A DNA stretch of 64,000 bases from positions 62,001 to 126,000 of the forward strand of contig KV918966.1 of the NCBI GenBank assembly GCA_002049455.2. The letters are read 5' to 3'. The translations under genes and the position numbers were made by a program. This document shows positions 22,640-32,949 of the stretch, piece by piece. Numbering within the stretch: position 1 is the first letter of the stretch; each line of letters begins with the position of its first letter. Below the pieces are notes generated by a model that was not told the DNA's origin, searched no databases, and was given only the letters and a program-made list of their open reading frames with translations. The stretch comes from Porphyra umbilicalis. Lineage: Eukaryota > Rhodophyta > Bangiophyceae > Bangiales > Bangiaceae.

Positions 22640-23327
22640 GCTGTGGCTGCTGTCGCCGCCTCCGACCCCACCGCCGCCGTCATTGCACCTGCTTGACGCT
22701 GCGGCGACGAAGCAGAGTCCCGGCGGCCCACCTACCTTGTACCCGTCCGCCGCCGGCAGTACCGGCCAGCTGTGCGGGGCCGGCAGCACGGCCGAGCGGT
22801 TGGTGCCGCCGCCGCCGCAACCGGCGGCGCCGGCCCCGCTACCGCTGCCGCAGTCTTTGCCGGCGCTGCCGCCGCTTCTGGCCCCGCCGCTTCCTGTTCT
22901 GGCGCTGATCCTGCTGCCGCAACTGGCGCCGCCATATATTGCGTCGAGAGGGGAATCCTTCGATGCGCTCGGCGGGGAAGGGTGCCCCGGCTTGTGGTTT
23001 GCAGCCGCTACCACAGCCGCTGGTACCGCTGCGACCGCCGCTGGCGGCGCCGCCAGTGTCAGACCAACTTTTTCTTGCACCGCGAGAACGGGAGCCCGGC
23101 GTGGGCGCAGGAGCCGCCGCCGCCGCCGCCGCCGCCGACGCCGCCGCCACCGCCGCGGCTGCCGCCGCGGGCGGCGGCAGAGGCCACCCCCGTCGCGCCC
23201 GGCGACGGCAGTAGCCTGACGTGGCGCCTCCTTTCGCCGCCGCTGCCACCGCCGAGCCAGCGGAGCCGCAGCCGCTTGTGACGGTGCCAGTGCCGCCTTT
23301 TCCGCCGCTGCCGCCGCCGCCGCCGTT

Positions 23328-23386
<59 letters not shown>

Positions 23387-23640
23387 CGTCGCCGCTGCGG
23401 CCGCTGCCGCCGCGGGCGGCGGCACTCCCGGCGAGAGCAGGAGCCCGACGTTGCGACAGCTGCCGACGCCTCTACGGCTGCCGCCGCCGCTGCCGCCGCC
23501 GGTGTCGGCAGACGCCGCCTCCGTCGCGCCCTTCTGCGGTGGCCGTTGGGCAAAACATGCCACCGCGAGGTGGTCGTCTTGGTGCGCGCGCTGATCCCGT
23601 ACGGCGTTTCAGCGTCCGACAAGGTCTTTGCGATGCACTG
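22640..23640. repeat. GCC/CCG trinucleotide-rich block with (CCG)n tract
   Basis: The block is dominated by CCG/GCC triplets. An almost pure (CCG)n run covers about 23332-23398, and a shorter one lies near 23120-23160. Frames on both strands are open and encode poly-Pro, poly-Ala or poly-Arg. It lies directly upstream of the decayed OCRL-like gene, where the rest of its phosphatase domain would be expected, but no phosphatase motif could be read in any frame. Confidence 0.6.
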
Positions 23641-24320
23641 AGACCCCGTCACTGATGGGCGAACTTCGACCGTGTTCAGCGTGCATGACGTGACCGACCA
23701 ATGGAACGCGTGCGTTCATGCTCGTGGCGCCAGCGACTGCATTCCGTGCACTTGCAATATCTTGTGTCTGAAAGGCAGATACGCGAACTTGCGAGCGAGC
23801 ATGACGCACGTGCTCGTGAGTTTTCTCGATTTCCAGTGCACACCGAGCGGGTGTGGACCAACGCAACACTGTCGCAAGCCCCCATGACCTGTAAAGTAGC
23901 CTCTTTTATGGAAAAGACGAAGTTGCTGTCTGATATGTATCCAAATTCCTCTTCAAGACAGCCACATCCCAGTTGGGCTCTGGCCCAGTCTTGCACGCGT
24001 GCCAATGAGCGTGCGCCATGCCAAACATGTGATTCAAACGACGTGTTTCCATTGGCCAGCACTCTCTGGGCACGGCTTGCACGCGCAGGCAACACAGAGC
24101 CTCAGACACGGACGACTCTGGCCATATATGTGCTGAGACATGCGCCGTTTGAGCAGGGCCTGAATCAGAATCTGCACTGGTTCGCACGGACGGGACCGGA
24201 TCGGCGTGATCTGTCCGGAAGGGCGGATCCGCCTTGGTTGTGCGTCGGCTCTCAAGCATCCACATCTGTCCCTCTCCGTTCTGGCTTTGACTTGTCCGCT
24301 GTCTCTGCGAGTCTGCGAGT
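23641..24320. other. No gene seen
   Basis: Average-composition DNA between two gene-rich segments. Short frames occur on both strands without recognisable motifs. It may include the 5' flank of the Su(z)12-like gene. Confidence 0.35.
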
Positions 24321-25418
24321 GTGGCTGAGCCGGGCTGTGAGAGCATGTCTCGTCGGCGGGCTTCCTTACCCATGTCGGCGTCCCCTCCCGGGCCCGCCTC
24401 CTTGCCGCTTCTGCCATTTGAGACCCGCTTATCCCCCCCCTTTGTCCGTCGCCATTCATCTCCCACCCCCCGTGGGGTTCAACCGCTCATTTTGTCTTTG
24501 GAGGTCACAGTACTCGCCGGACGTGATCATGGTGCCGATGCTGCGCGCACCCCTCGTGCGGGGCGTAGCAGGCGCTCGAGGACTCGAGACTCGTCGTCTC
24601 ACGTGGGCGCAGGACCTGCCGCCGCCGAGCCGGGTGCGCTGTATATCGCGCTGGTATGTGAGACTCCCGCTCTGGTGGGGCCGCTTCAGACACTGATTTC
24701 CGTCGCACCTGCGATTGTCAGTCAAGTAGTTTCGATTGACGTACGTCCTGGGGCTGCGGCGGTATTGCACCATGAGGAGCGCCAGTCGGCCGCTACCGCA
24801 GCGGCCGGCCTTGCTGGCGCTACGGGGCGTTCCGCGGCGCCGGTCCCCTTGGCGCCCTACCCCCGTCTTCTCCTGCGCGTCGTGCAGCGCAGCGGCGATG
24901 GACGTCGCGCCGAGACCGCCGCCGGTGTCGAACACGCGCTGCACGAGGAAGGCAAGTGGGTCGGTGTATGCGCACGCGGCGGGGGCACCATTGCGCTTGG
25001 CGACGTATCGGATGGGTGGCGGCTGCAGTTGTCGTGGGTGGGCGGCGTTCCCCCGCTCGACGTATTGTCTTCATACGCTGTTTTCCTCGGCCGCCCGGGC
25101 ATCTGGATGCAGTCCCGGCGATGGCGTCGGCAGCTGCCGAGACCGCAGCGGCCGCTGAAGCGCTCGTCCTGGCGGCACTTCCCGCCTCGCAAGGTCGGAC
25201 AAGGTCCCAGTGCGAGCCGTGTGCGGTTTCTCCTGCAGCTGTGCTGTTCTCTCTTCCTGCCCCTGGCGCCGGCGGCGTGCCTGCCGTGCCCGCCGTGCCG
25301 CGAACGGATGCTGATGGGGAGGAGTTGGTTGGTGGAACGCGGAGCTCTGCATCCATCGGCCGGCCGGCACCTGCTCCCTTTGACGTTGAGTACCCGGAAC
25401 ACCGTCCAGGTCGAATGA
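24321..25418 (+). CDS. Possible N-terminal part of the Su(z)12-like gene
   Basis: A 365-residue frame begins at MAEPGCESMSRRRASLPMSA and overlaps the following gene in another register. Its middle (GALYIALVCETPALVGPLQT, SQVVSIDVRPGAAAVLHHEE, YPRLLLRVVQ, WRLQLSWVGGVPPLDV) reads like alternating beta-strands. It sits where the N-terminal C2-like region of Su(z)12 family proteins would be, just before the zinc finger. After about 25090 the frame loses protein character. A short intron or a frame change would be needed to join it to the next feature, and no convincing splice pair was found. It could also be a separate gene or chance. Confidence 0.3.
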   Translation: MAEPGCESMSRRRASLPMSASPPGPASLPLLPFETRLSPPFVRRHSSPTPRGVQPLILSLEVTVLAGRDHGADAARTPRAGRSRRSRTRDSSSHVGAGPAAAEPGALYIALVCETPALVGPLQTLISVAPAIVSQVVSIDVRPGAAAVLHHEERQSAATAAAGLAGATGRSAAPVPLAPYPRLLLRVVQRSGDGRRAETAAGVEHALHEEGKWVGVCARGGGTIALGDVSDGWRLQLSWVGGVPPLDVLSSYAVFLGRPGIWMQSRRWRRQLPRPQRPLKRSSWRHFPPRKVGQGPSASRVRFLLQLCCSLFLPLAPAACLPCPPCRERMLMGRSWLVERGALHPSAGRHLLPLTLSTRNTVQVE

Positions 25419-26545
25419 CGCAGCCTTTCCGCCGCCACACACGGCAGGACGCCCGGTGTCCGCTGTGTCACCTCGCTGGCGTTTCTGTCAGAGGCCTGCT
25501 CGATCACTTCCACGCTCTCCAGACCGACGTCAACGTCGAGTTCTTCCGTGCTGTATCGGCCGCGGATCTGGGAGGGGCGGCATCCAGCCGTGGTGGGGGC
25601 AGCGGCTGGGACCGCTACCTGGCAAATGTTCGCTGGTTGTCCACCCCAATGCTTTTGACAGGCATTCTTGGGTTGGCCGGTTGCGTCGCACCGTCCGCTG
25701 GGGCTGTGCAGCCCTCCGCCCGCCTGCGACCCATGCGGGACGCCGTTGCTTCCGCCGATGTTCACCCCGCTGGGCGCGCCTCCTCCTCTCAGCAGCTGCG
25801 CGTCGATGATGGCGCCGTTCGCTCCGTTTCGGAGCTCCGTGATCGCGGCGGGGCCGGGTCGGCGACAGCTACAGCCGCCTTTCTCCGTGGGCAGCGGTGC
25901 CGTCTTCGTCACCCGCTCGCGGCCGGGGCGTCTCGCCGACGGCCGCGGATGTCGCCGCGTTCGAGCGGCAAACGGGCTCATCGGACACTGACTTCTGCAA
26001 GCGCCGGTCGCGAGTACTTCCACACGGGCACCCTCGCCCCTCTTACCGTCAAGCAGTCTCCGCATGCCGAGCTGTCTTCTTACTCTGAGGACGACGTCGA
26101 CGAGGATTGGCTTCACTCGATGAACGCGGCACGCCTAGAGGCCCTCGAGTTGCCGGCGCATGACGTGTTGTTCATGACTCTGTGGACAGGGTACAGGGAC
26201 GCGGTACCATCGTGGGGTGACAGAGGCGCGGCGTTCTTGCTCGGCAGCTTTTTTGTCGCGCGTCGCCGTACCATCCTGGAAACAGGGTTGCTGGCTCAGG
26301 CCGTGGCTCATGTTGAGGTGATGTACACTCACGGACTGTTGGACGTTGACGCTGCAGCCCAAGCTATCGGTGTCCTGACGGACCGGTCGAGCTCGGGTGT
26401 GCCCCGTGGCAGTTTGGTCGGCGCCGCCAACGGTCTAGACCCTGCGGAGGCCGTCGTTGCTGCCGCCGCCGGTGTGGCGGCGTCGGACGCGCGCGCGGCA
26501 GCTGCGGAACCTGCTGGTAAGGGCGATCGCCGAGCGAGGCAGTAG
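24956..26545 (+). CDS. Su(z)12/EMF2-like PRC2 subunit with zinc finger and VEFS box
   Basis: Su(z)12 proteins scaffold PRC2 and stimulate E(z) through their C-terminal VEFS box. In this 529-residue frame a C2H2-like finger lies at 168-195 (CPLCHLAGVSVRGLLDHFHA, then DVNVEFF); the second His expected by the family spacing appears to be Gln. The VEFS box lies at about 352-470: REYFHTGTLAPLT, an acidic stretch SYSEDDVDEDWLHSMNAARL, LFMTLWTGYRD, AAFLLGSFFVA, then LAQAVAHVEVMYTHGLLDVD. This matches the YFHS-T...E-DE-D--WL...LW order of animal and plant members. The frame opens at 24956, but residues before about 140 are weak and the Met at 25121 (MASAAAETAAAAEALVLAAL) is a better start if the upstream frame is not joined. 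A low-complexity linker separates finger and VEFS. The core is uninterrupted. It lies 4 kb downstream of the E(z)-like gene on the same strand. Confidence 0.82.
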   Translation: MGRCMRTRRGHHCAWRRIGWVAAAVVVGGRRSPARRIVFIRCFPRPPGHLDAVPAMASAAAETAAAAEALVLAALPASQGRTRSQCEPCAVSPAAVLFSLPAPGAGGVPAVPAVPRTDADGEELVGGTRSSASIGRPAPAPFDVEYPEHRPGRMTQPFRRHTRQDARCPLCHLAGVSVRGLLDHFHALQTDVNVEFFRAVSAADLGGAASSRGGGSGWDRYLANVRWLSTPMLLTGILGLAGCVAPSAGAVQPSARLRPMRDAVASADVHPAGRASSSQQLRVDDGAVRSVSELRDRGGAGSATATAAFLRGQRCRLRHPLAAGASRRRPRMSPRSSGKRAHRTLTSASAGREYFHTGTLAPLTVKQSPHAELSSYSEDDVDEDWLHSMNAARLEALELPAHDVLFMTLWTGYRDAVPSWGDRGAAFLLGSFFVARRRTILETGLLAQAVAHVEVMYTHGLLDVDAAAQAIGVLTDRSSSGVPRGSLVGAANGLDPAEAVVAAAAGVAASDARAAAAEPAGKGDRRARQ

Positions 26546-28400
26546 AACCGCTTGGTCGGCTCAGGTCCACGTTGCTCGTGGCCCTTTTCCAGTACGCTGG
26601 TGGCTGGGCGGGTGGTCGTGCACGTGATGACGGTGGTGCGCGGGTTGTGCTGGGTCGCATTCGAATGCGTATTCTTTTTTGCGCGGTCTGTTGTTCATTC
26701 CCTCTTTCAGCAGCTTCGTCCGGTGCGCCGAGCGCCACCGTGGAGGTCGCGGTGGCTCCTCGGCCGTTGGCGGGCGTGGTGGGGACGGCGGTGTTCGACC
26801 CGGAGCGGCCTGTGCAGTCCACGGCCTGCGGCGACGGCGATGGCGTCCGATACTCTGAGGCCAGGGGTGACAAAGTTGTCGGCAGCCTGCGCGTGCGCGG
26901 AGCAGCACGGACGGGGGGGAGGGGGACGCCGCGGGCGACGGGGGCGCGATGGCGGGCATGTCCACGAGCGGTCGTGAAGTGATCAAGGCAGTGGGGAGGG
27001 ACATTCTGGCGGCGGCTGGTGCTGGCGACGTGGTGGCGGTGGAGACGGGTGTGGCGGACGATTTGAGCGTTGTCTCTTTCAAGGTGGGCTCCCATTCTCC
27101 CATGACTCGCATTGCAGCGCAATGGGGGGAACGTCAACAGTCTCAACGTCCAAACATGTCCCACTCAGCTGCACCTCCGCCGCCGCCCCCACTGACAATT
27201 GCCTTTTCCAACGCAGCTCCGCTACCCTCCGGGGAGCTCCGCGATTCCGCTTGCGCAGCGAACCCCCCCTCGTCGGCGCAGGCGAGGACGCCCGCGGCGC
27301 TGGTGGCCACGCAGACGGGGAGGTTCATGTCAAGGCCGATTACCCGCCCTCGTGCGTCCGCCGCTGCCGCGCGTCGTAAAAGGGCAGCCCACGGCTCCCG
27401 CACGTCCACAGGCCGTCAGTGGTGCTTCCCGACAGGAGCGGCTGCGCGTGGGTGTCGGGCGGCTCGAGGAGGGTGCGCCGCCACCGGCGTTGACCGCCGC
27501 CACCTACATTCTCCGCCGCCACCGGCATTGGTCCCAACGATTCCGGGCCTGCCCCGCCCCCACCACCACAACGACAGCGACTCCACGTCGGCCTTGAGGA
27601 CGGCGACGGCCGCGACGACAGCGACGAGCACCAACGCCGACGTATGTGGTGGGAGCGAAAACATGGCGACGGCCACGTCGAGTGTGGAGGGGCCGGCGAC
27701 TAGCCCGACCGCGGCCGCCGCGCGCTCGGCGGTGGGTGCAGCGCGCATCGCCGGTGGTGGCACCCGCGGCGGCAGATGCGGCGGCGGCGACGGCCTTGGG
27801 TGCCGGCGCCGCCAGCGACCGCGCGGCAGTGGCGGCCGCCGCGGCGATGGCACGGGCGGCGGCGTCAGCCACGGTGGTGCAAACAGGACCGGCCATGGCG
27901 GGAGCGCCGGCCGTGGCAGAGATGGGGGCGTCGCGTCACTTTGCGCTTTCCCGGTCTACGGCGGCGGTGGGTGGCGTTGGACGACTGGGCGGCGGCGACC
28001 GCGGCAGACGCGCGCAACGTGAGACCTGCTTTGCGGGGGTGCCCCTCGCCCGAATGTCTGGCGGCCACAGCAATGGCGTCGACGTCGGAGGCAACGCTGA
28101 CGCGCACGGCGGGGGGGAGGCTACGCGGCGACCTCCGCGTCAAGGGGGACTGTGCCGGCGACCAACGCGACCGGGGGGGGGCGAGGAGGGCGAGGCGGGT
28201 GCATGCGGGAAGTGTTGCCAGCCGAAGGGGGGTGGCGACGGGGGGCGGGGGGGCTTGCGACGACAGAAGTCCCCCCCGCGGGCAGCCGAGGGGTCGAGGG
28301 GTGGCTGCTGCAGGTAGAGGTGGGGGGGACGGCGGAAAGAACGAAATAGACGCGCTGCCGGCGCAACACTGCCCCATCATACATCACCCATCACTGACTA
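26546..28400. other. GC-rich Ala/Gly-rich frames, function unknown
   Basis: Several frames are open on both strands. The most protein-like is a forward stretch at about 26949-27110 (MAGMSTSGREVIKAVGRDIL, then LAAAGAGDVVAVETGVADDL), which then runs into Pro/Ala-rich sequence. A reverse stretch at 27143-27409 (REPWAALLRRAAAADARGRV) is similar in style. Neither could be assigned, and Gly/Ala-rich shadow frames overlap both. Left uncalled. Confidence 0.3.
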
Positions 28401-29989
28401 CTACCCCTCAGTGCCGCTCCCGACCAACATGGCAGCTTCATCCTCGTCCAAAACTTCCTCGACATCGCTTCCCACATGGCGCCGCCTCTTGCGTGACGGC
28501 GCGCCATCCGCACCAGCCCCCGCTCTCAAGCCATCCCCCGCACCCCCGCCCCCCGCGCCCCCGCCCCCGCCCCGCCCCCCCCCGTTCACAACCGGCGGTG
28601 TCACGACCGACGTCGCCACGGCGCACTCGACGACGAGGTTATGGACCCCCTTGGCCATCATAGGCAAGACGTTGACATTGGGGCTCTGCGTCCGCTTGTA
28701 GCAAAGCTGCTCGGCGACGTCCGCGGGGGAGACAGCCCCGCACGTCAGCGTCATCCCTGTCAGAACGTGGTCCTTGGCGGCCTCCACAAAGGCGGCCTCC
28801 ATGCCAGGGAAGTGCTGCGCGTTGGCGGAGCCGATGGCGCCCTCAAAAACGGCTTTCGCCAAGTCCACTGGCGACCACAGATTGACAATAGAGTCGGAAA
28901 AAATGACTGCCTTGTCGTAAAGGGCGCGCTGTCCAGCGCGCCACACGAGATGGTCGGGTGTGGGAGGGGGGCCAGCGAGAGACAAGCCACTGCCGCCGCC
29001 GGCGGGCGCGGCGGCGGCGGGACCGCCGCCGCCGCCACCGCCAGTATGACGCACAGTGGCCGCCGACCAGTCCGCCGTCATTTGGACGACGGCCGCGGCG
29101 GCGCGCAGCGCCGCGGCGCGCATGTCGCCCTCCTGCTGCGACACCACGCGCGCAGCCACCAGGGTGACACCGCCGTCTCTCCCCGCCCGGGACGAGGCGG
29201 TCACCAGTGAAGTGCCCGATGCTGCCCCGCTCCGCCGACCCCTGCCGGCTACCTGCCCCCCCCGCGCGCCGCCATCGTCTCGGCCCCCGCCACATCGCCG
29301 GAAGCCGGCGGCGCCGTCGCCGAGGCGAACGAACCGTCCCGACCACCACGTGCCGCTTGCGTCGCCGCCGTCCCCGAGGTGGCTGCGACCATGGCGGCTC
29401 CGACAGCCGACATCCCCGGCTCGGCCAGAGCCGCCGTGACGCTATCGAAATGACGTCGGTTGTCGCCTGCGTTCGTGGCCGCCGGGATGGAATTGGCACG
29501 CATGACGTCCGCCGCCCCGGTGGCCGACAAACCAGTTTGAAATAAATTATTCCGAAGCAGCTCCGCGTTGCTGGCGGAGCGCTGCCGCTCGCGCCACGAC
29601 GCCCAGCACTTGTCGTGGTACACCTTGACCCACTCTTTGACACACTGGTCGTCGACGATCGGGCACGCAAAGTCGGAGCCCCCAAGCTCGGGTGCAGACC
29701 GCCGGCGACACGGCAGCTTGCGGTTGCCAGTGCGCACGTAGAGGGCGTCGGTGATCACGAGTGTACGGACATGGTGCCCCACCTGCTTGCAAGTCGTGCA
29801 CTTCTCAGCGTGCGCGCAGCCCTGCGTTGTACACGTCTCGTCATCATAAAACGAAGATTCGGGGGGTAGTCTGTTGAAGCAGGGGAACACCTTCATCTCA
29901 CAGGAGCGGGCATCGTGCCCGCCCTTGCGCAACTCCCCGTCGTCCCCCCGCCCCAGATCGAAACCGCACATGGCACAGCGACCCACCAT
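28401..29989 (-). CDS. Cys-rich hypothetical protein with acidic tail, frame split at a C8 run
   Basis: No known family was recognised. The first part (from ATG at 29989, MVGRCAMCGFDLGRGDDGEL) has a dense Cys/His segment: CAMC, GGHDARSC, TCTTQGCAHAEKCTTCKQVG and HHVRTLV, like tandem zinc knuckles. A basic region follows (WASWRERQRSAS). The frame ends at 29249, just past a C8 homopolymer (29256-29263; G8 on the coding strand). Beyond it a second frame is open through to 28401, with a globular part (DHLVWRAGQRALYDKAVIF, LWSPVDLAKAVFEG, HFPGMEAAFVEAAKDHVLT), a Gly-rich linker, a nuclear-localisation-like PSRKRRRH and an acidic end DVEEVLDEDEAA. A one- or two-base change in the C run would make this one protein of about 530 residues. 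It may belong to a host gene or a transposon. A start at 30106 is possible but weaker. Confidence 0.5.
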
Positions 29990-31165
29990 GCCGACAGGCC
30001 GTCCGTGGGGTGGTCTTAGGGATTCGTAGTGGTGCGCGTGGGCAGAATTGTGGAAGAAGATGGGGAAAATGGGAGAAAAGCGGCGCCTGGAGGAGGAAAC
30101 GCCCACAGTGCCAAGTGGGTGGCGTTCTGACTTGGACAGATTCTGGATCCACCGTAATGCCCTGACGGGTGCTGATTCTGGATGTGCTGATTCTGCATCC
30201 CCCGTCGACGTCTCAGATGGAATTCCAGTGATTTCTCGCTTATAAGATCGCCGGCCAAAGATTGTTTCCGGAACGACCTGCGTTTCCAGGTCTTGAAGGG
30301 GGGTAAATATGAAAAAAAAAGAAGGGCCTTGCTAAATTACCACCGATCTTTTACCGAGAACTCACTGTTTGACCGGCCTCACGGCAAAGAGCGATGGCCC
30401 ACCGCTGATTTGACCGGGAGATCGTCTCTTTCGAGACACACTGGAGCCCTCCAGCAGCCAATAGCATCCGACCTACCAGATTCGTCGCCGGTGGATCCCG
30501 CACCGGACGGGCGTCTGCCGGCGACTCGGCACGTTTGCACCCGAGAAACTAAGATTTGCACGTCGGACGCACACGCACGTTGTCGAGCACGATGCCGAAT
30601 TTTTCGGCCCAGCGCCCAGATATGTCCATCGCTAATCGGCCTTAAAACAGCCGACAGGTCCCCAGGCACTCAGATCGCATGGTCCGATTAGGGGCGTGCT
30701 GAGGCGGCGAGCACGATGCGTCGCACGATGCCGAAACAGGGGGTCAGATTCGGCATATTTGAGCTCATCTTAGGACCTGGCCCACTCGGCTAGGGCAGAG
30801 GGGCACCCACATGTTCGTGCAACGCGATTCCGCGGCCGCGCCCACGCGATGGGCAAGAAATGACCTTGCATGCGGACTCGGGAGCGCCACTTCTGTCAGC
30901 ATTCGTTCGCTTCGTCCACATCGTACCCCTCTCTGAGGGGTCTTTGAGGGGGGTCATCCTGCAACGGATGAGCGGTGTGTCCATTTTTGGGGGAAGTGCC
31001 ATACGCTGCTGAATGACTGCAACCACTCTGCAGCTGCAAATTGTAGGAGGTTAGTGGTATTAATATCTGCTCATATTTAGCCCTGCGCGACTGTGTTAAG
31101 AAGACTGATCAGCAGTGCAAAAGTGGGGGTCGTATCTCGAAAAAAACGACCCACGATGACACGTC
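29990..31165. other. No gene seen
   Basis: AT-richer DNA with short frames only. The motif GCACGATGCCGAA occurs near 30588 and again near 30735, and a CCCCTCTCTGAGGGG hairpin lies near 30927. No larger element could be delimited. Confidence 0.35.
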
Positions 31166-31385
31166 GGCTACAAGAGATCGTGGGTGGGGCTACAAGAGAT
31201 CGTGGGGGCTCCCTGGGGAGGTGTTGGGGGGGGGGGGGGGATTCGAGGGATTAGGGGGGTGCTGGGGGGGTGCTGGGGGGGGGTTGGGGGGGGGGTTGGA
31301 GGCCGGGTTGGGGGGTTTGGGGGGGTTTTGTGGGGGGTTGGGGGGAGCTGAGCGGCGTGCTAGGGGGGCTCGGGGGCGCAAATTG
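31166..31385. repeat. G-rich tract with a 22-bp tandem duplication
   Basis: GGCTACAAGAGATCGTGGG occurs at 31166-31184 and again at 31188-31206. It is followed by about 170 bp in which the plus strand is mostly G, in runs of four to eleven separated by T, A or GG-T steps. Such a tract could form G-quadruplexes and is prone to assembly error. CCACGATG at about 31151 and CGTGGG within the duplication are partly complementary. Confidence 0.7.
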
Positions 31386-32949
31386 GCATTGTGGGCGGGT
31401 CGTCAATTTCGACGCACACTGGCCTGACACGTGCAGAGGAGCTGATGTGGCCGATACCATCGCCCCACCAGTGCTGTGTCAGTGCCGCACCGCACCCCAC
31501 CCCTCGGCTACCGCGGCCGTCCCTGCCCTTCTCCCCACTGACAGCCCGTCGCCACTACAAGTGTTTCTCGTTTTGTGTGTTTTCCTGCCTGGCCGCCCAC
31601 CCGGCCGCTGCCGACGTGTCATCTGCCAATGAGGTCCTGCTGGACAAGAAGAGACGCGTGAAGATAGAATTCCCGTATTGTTTCCAGCTGGTCAGAAAGA
31701 ACAGAGTACAGTATGGGAGACCGGCCGCAGTGCTGTTTCCAACAAAAAGCAATGGGAATCGCTATAGGCAGGAACAGAAGGCACCTTCGGTATCCACAAG
31801 ATGGGACAGTGCCAGAAAAACGCACGTGATCCATCGGAATGGCCAGTGTTGGCACTGCTTTGACGTACAATCCAGGACAGTCCAGCAATGAGCTCCTAGT
31901 TTATTCTCGCTGGCACGCGCACAGCGGTGGTCCGGTCCTCCGGAGCATTCCACAGCAGGTGGCCAAGTACATCCCCCATGGCTGGCTACCGCCGCAACGG
32001 CGGGCAAGACAACGGTGACCTCATGCTACTTCCACTCACGTGTGTACCCCACCTAGGTCCTTCCCCCATTGTGCGAACGTATGAGCTATCACTTGCTCGT
32101 ATACGAGGATCGGGAGTGGGGAGCTGTGAGACCATGGCGGCGTGCGGACAGTTACCCTCGTCTCGGATTGACGGGGCCCATGGGAAGATCCTGCGCCAGA
32201 GGTTGTAGCTAATCGGCCGAAAAGCGACCATCAACAGACAATCAGATACTGTCCATATGACAGCTTTCACTGGAAGTATGTTACTGAAGTCTCGTGGCAT
32301 GGTCACTGCCTTGGGAACCGTGTCGGTCAGGCGTCAAGCGTTCTGAGGCCTCTCAATGGTAGTTGCATGCAAGGAGCTGCGGTTGTGTCGTGCTGTACTC
32401 AGGCTGCACATCGTCTCGACGTTGAATAGAAAACTGTTGACCACTGGACCTGATTAGAGTATTCTACAAGATTCACTCAGACCAACTTCGCTTCAAGCTC
32501 ACATCGGTCGCGGGGCACGCGTGAAGGGCAGCAAGTAGGGTGTCATATGAGCATGAAGAAGCCCTTGTGGTACTATTCTGAGCACACCGACGTGACCAGG
32601 ATTGTCCTCCATCCTACTTGAGCTCTTCGGTTGATTGTGACGTGGTGTTCTTTTTGGGTCGGACGTCTGCTAAAACGCGGACGATGCCATGGACATGCCG
32701 AGTGGGCGAGGCCAACACGTCTTGGGACAGTAGGGTGTCAAAAACAAAAGTCGTGCGGCCCTTGACTTCATCATTGCCTCTGGGTGAAGTGACGTCCCTG
32801 ATCACGCCTATACAGTCAGAATGGACTGAAACTAACACCAACATGCTGTTTTGCACCGATTTGTATCCTGCAACAGTGCTTTTCCGCACATGCGAGCATT
32901 GCGTGAGAACCGCTGCCGCGGCGTGGCTGCGGTGCCCGCTGCTGCTGCC
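31386..32949. other. No gene seen
   Basis: Average-composition DNA, short frames on both strands, no recognised motif or repeat. Confidence 0.35.
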
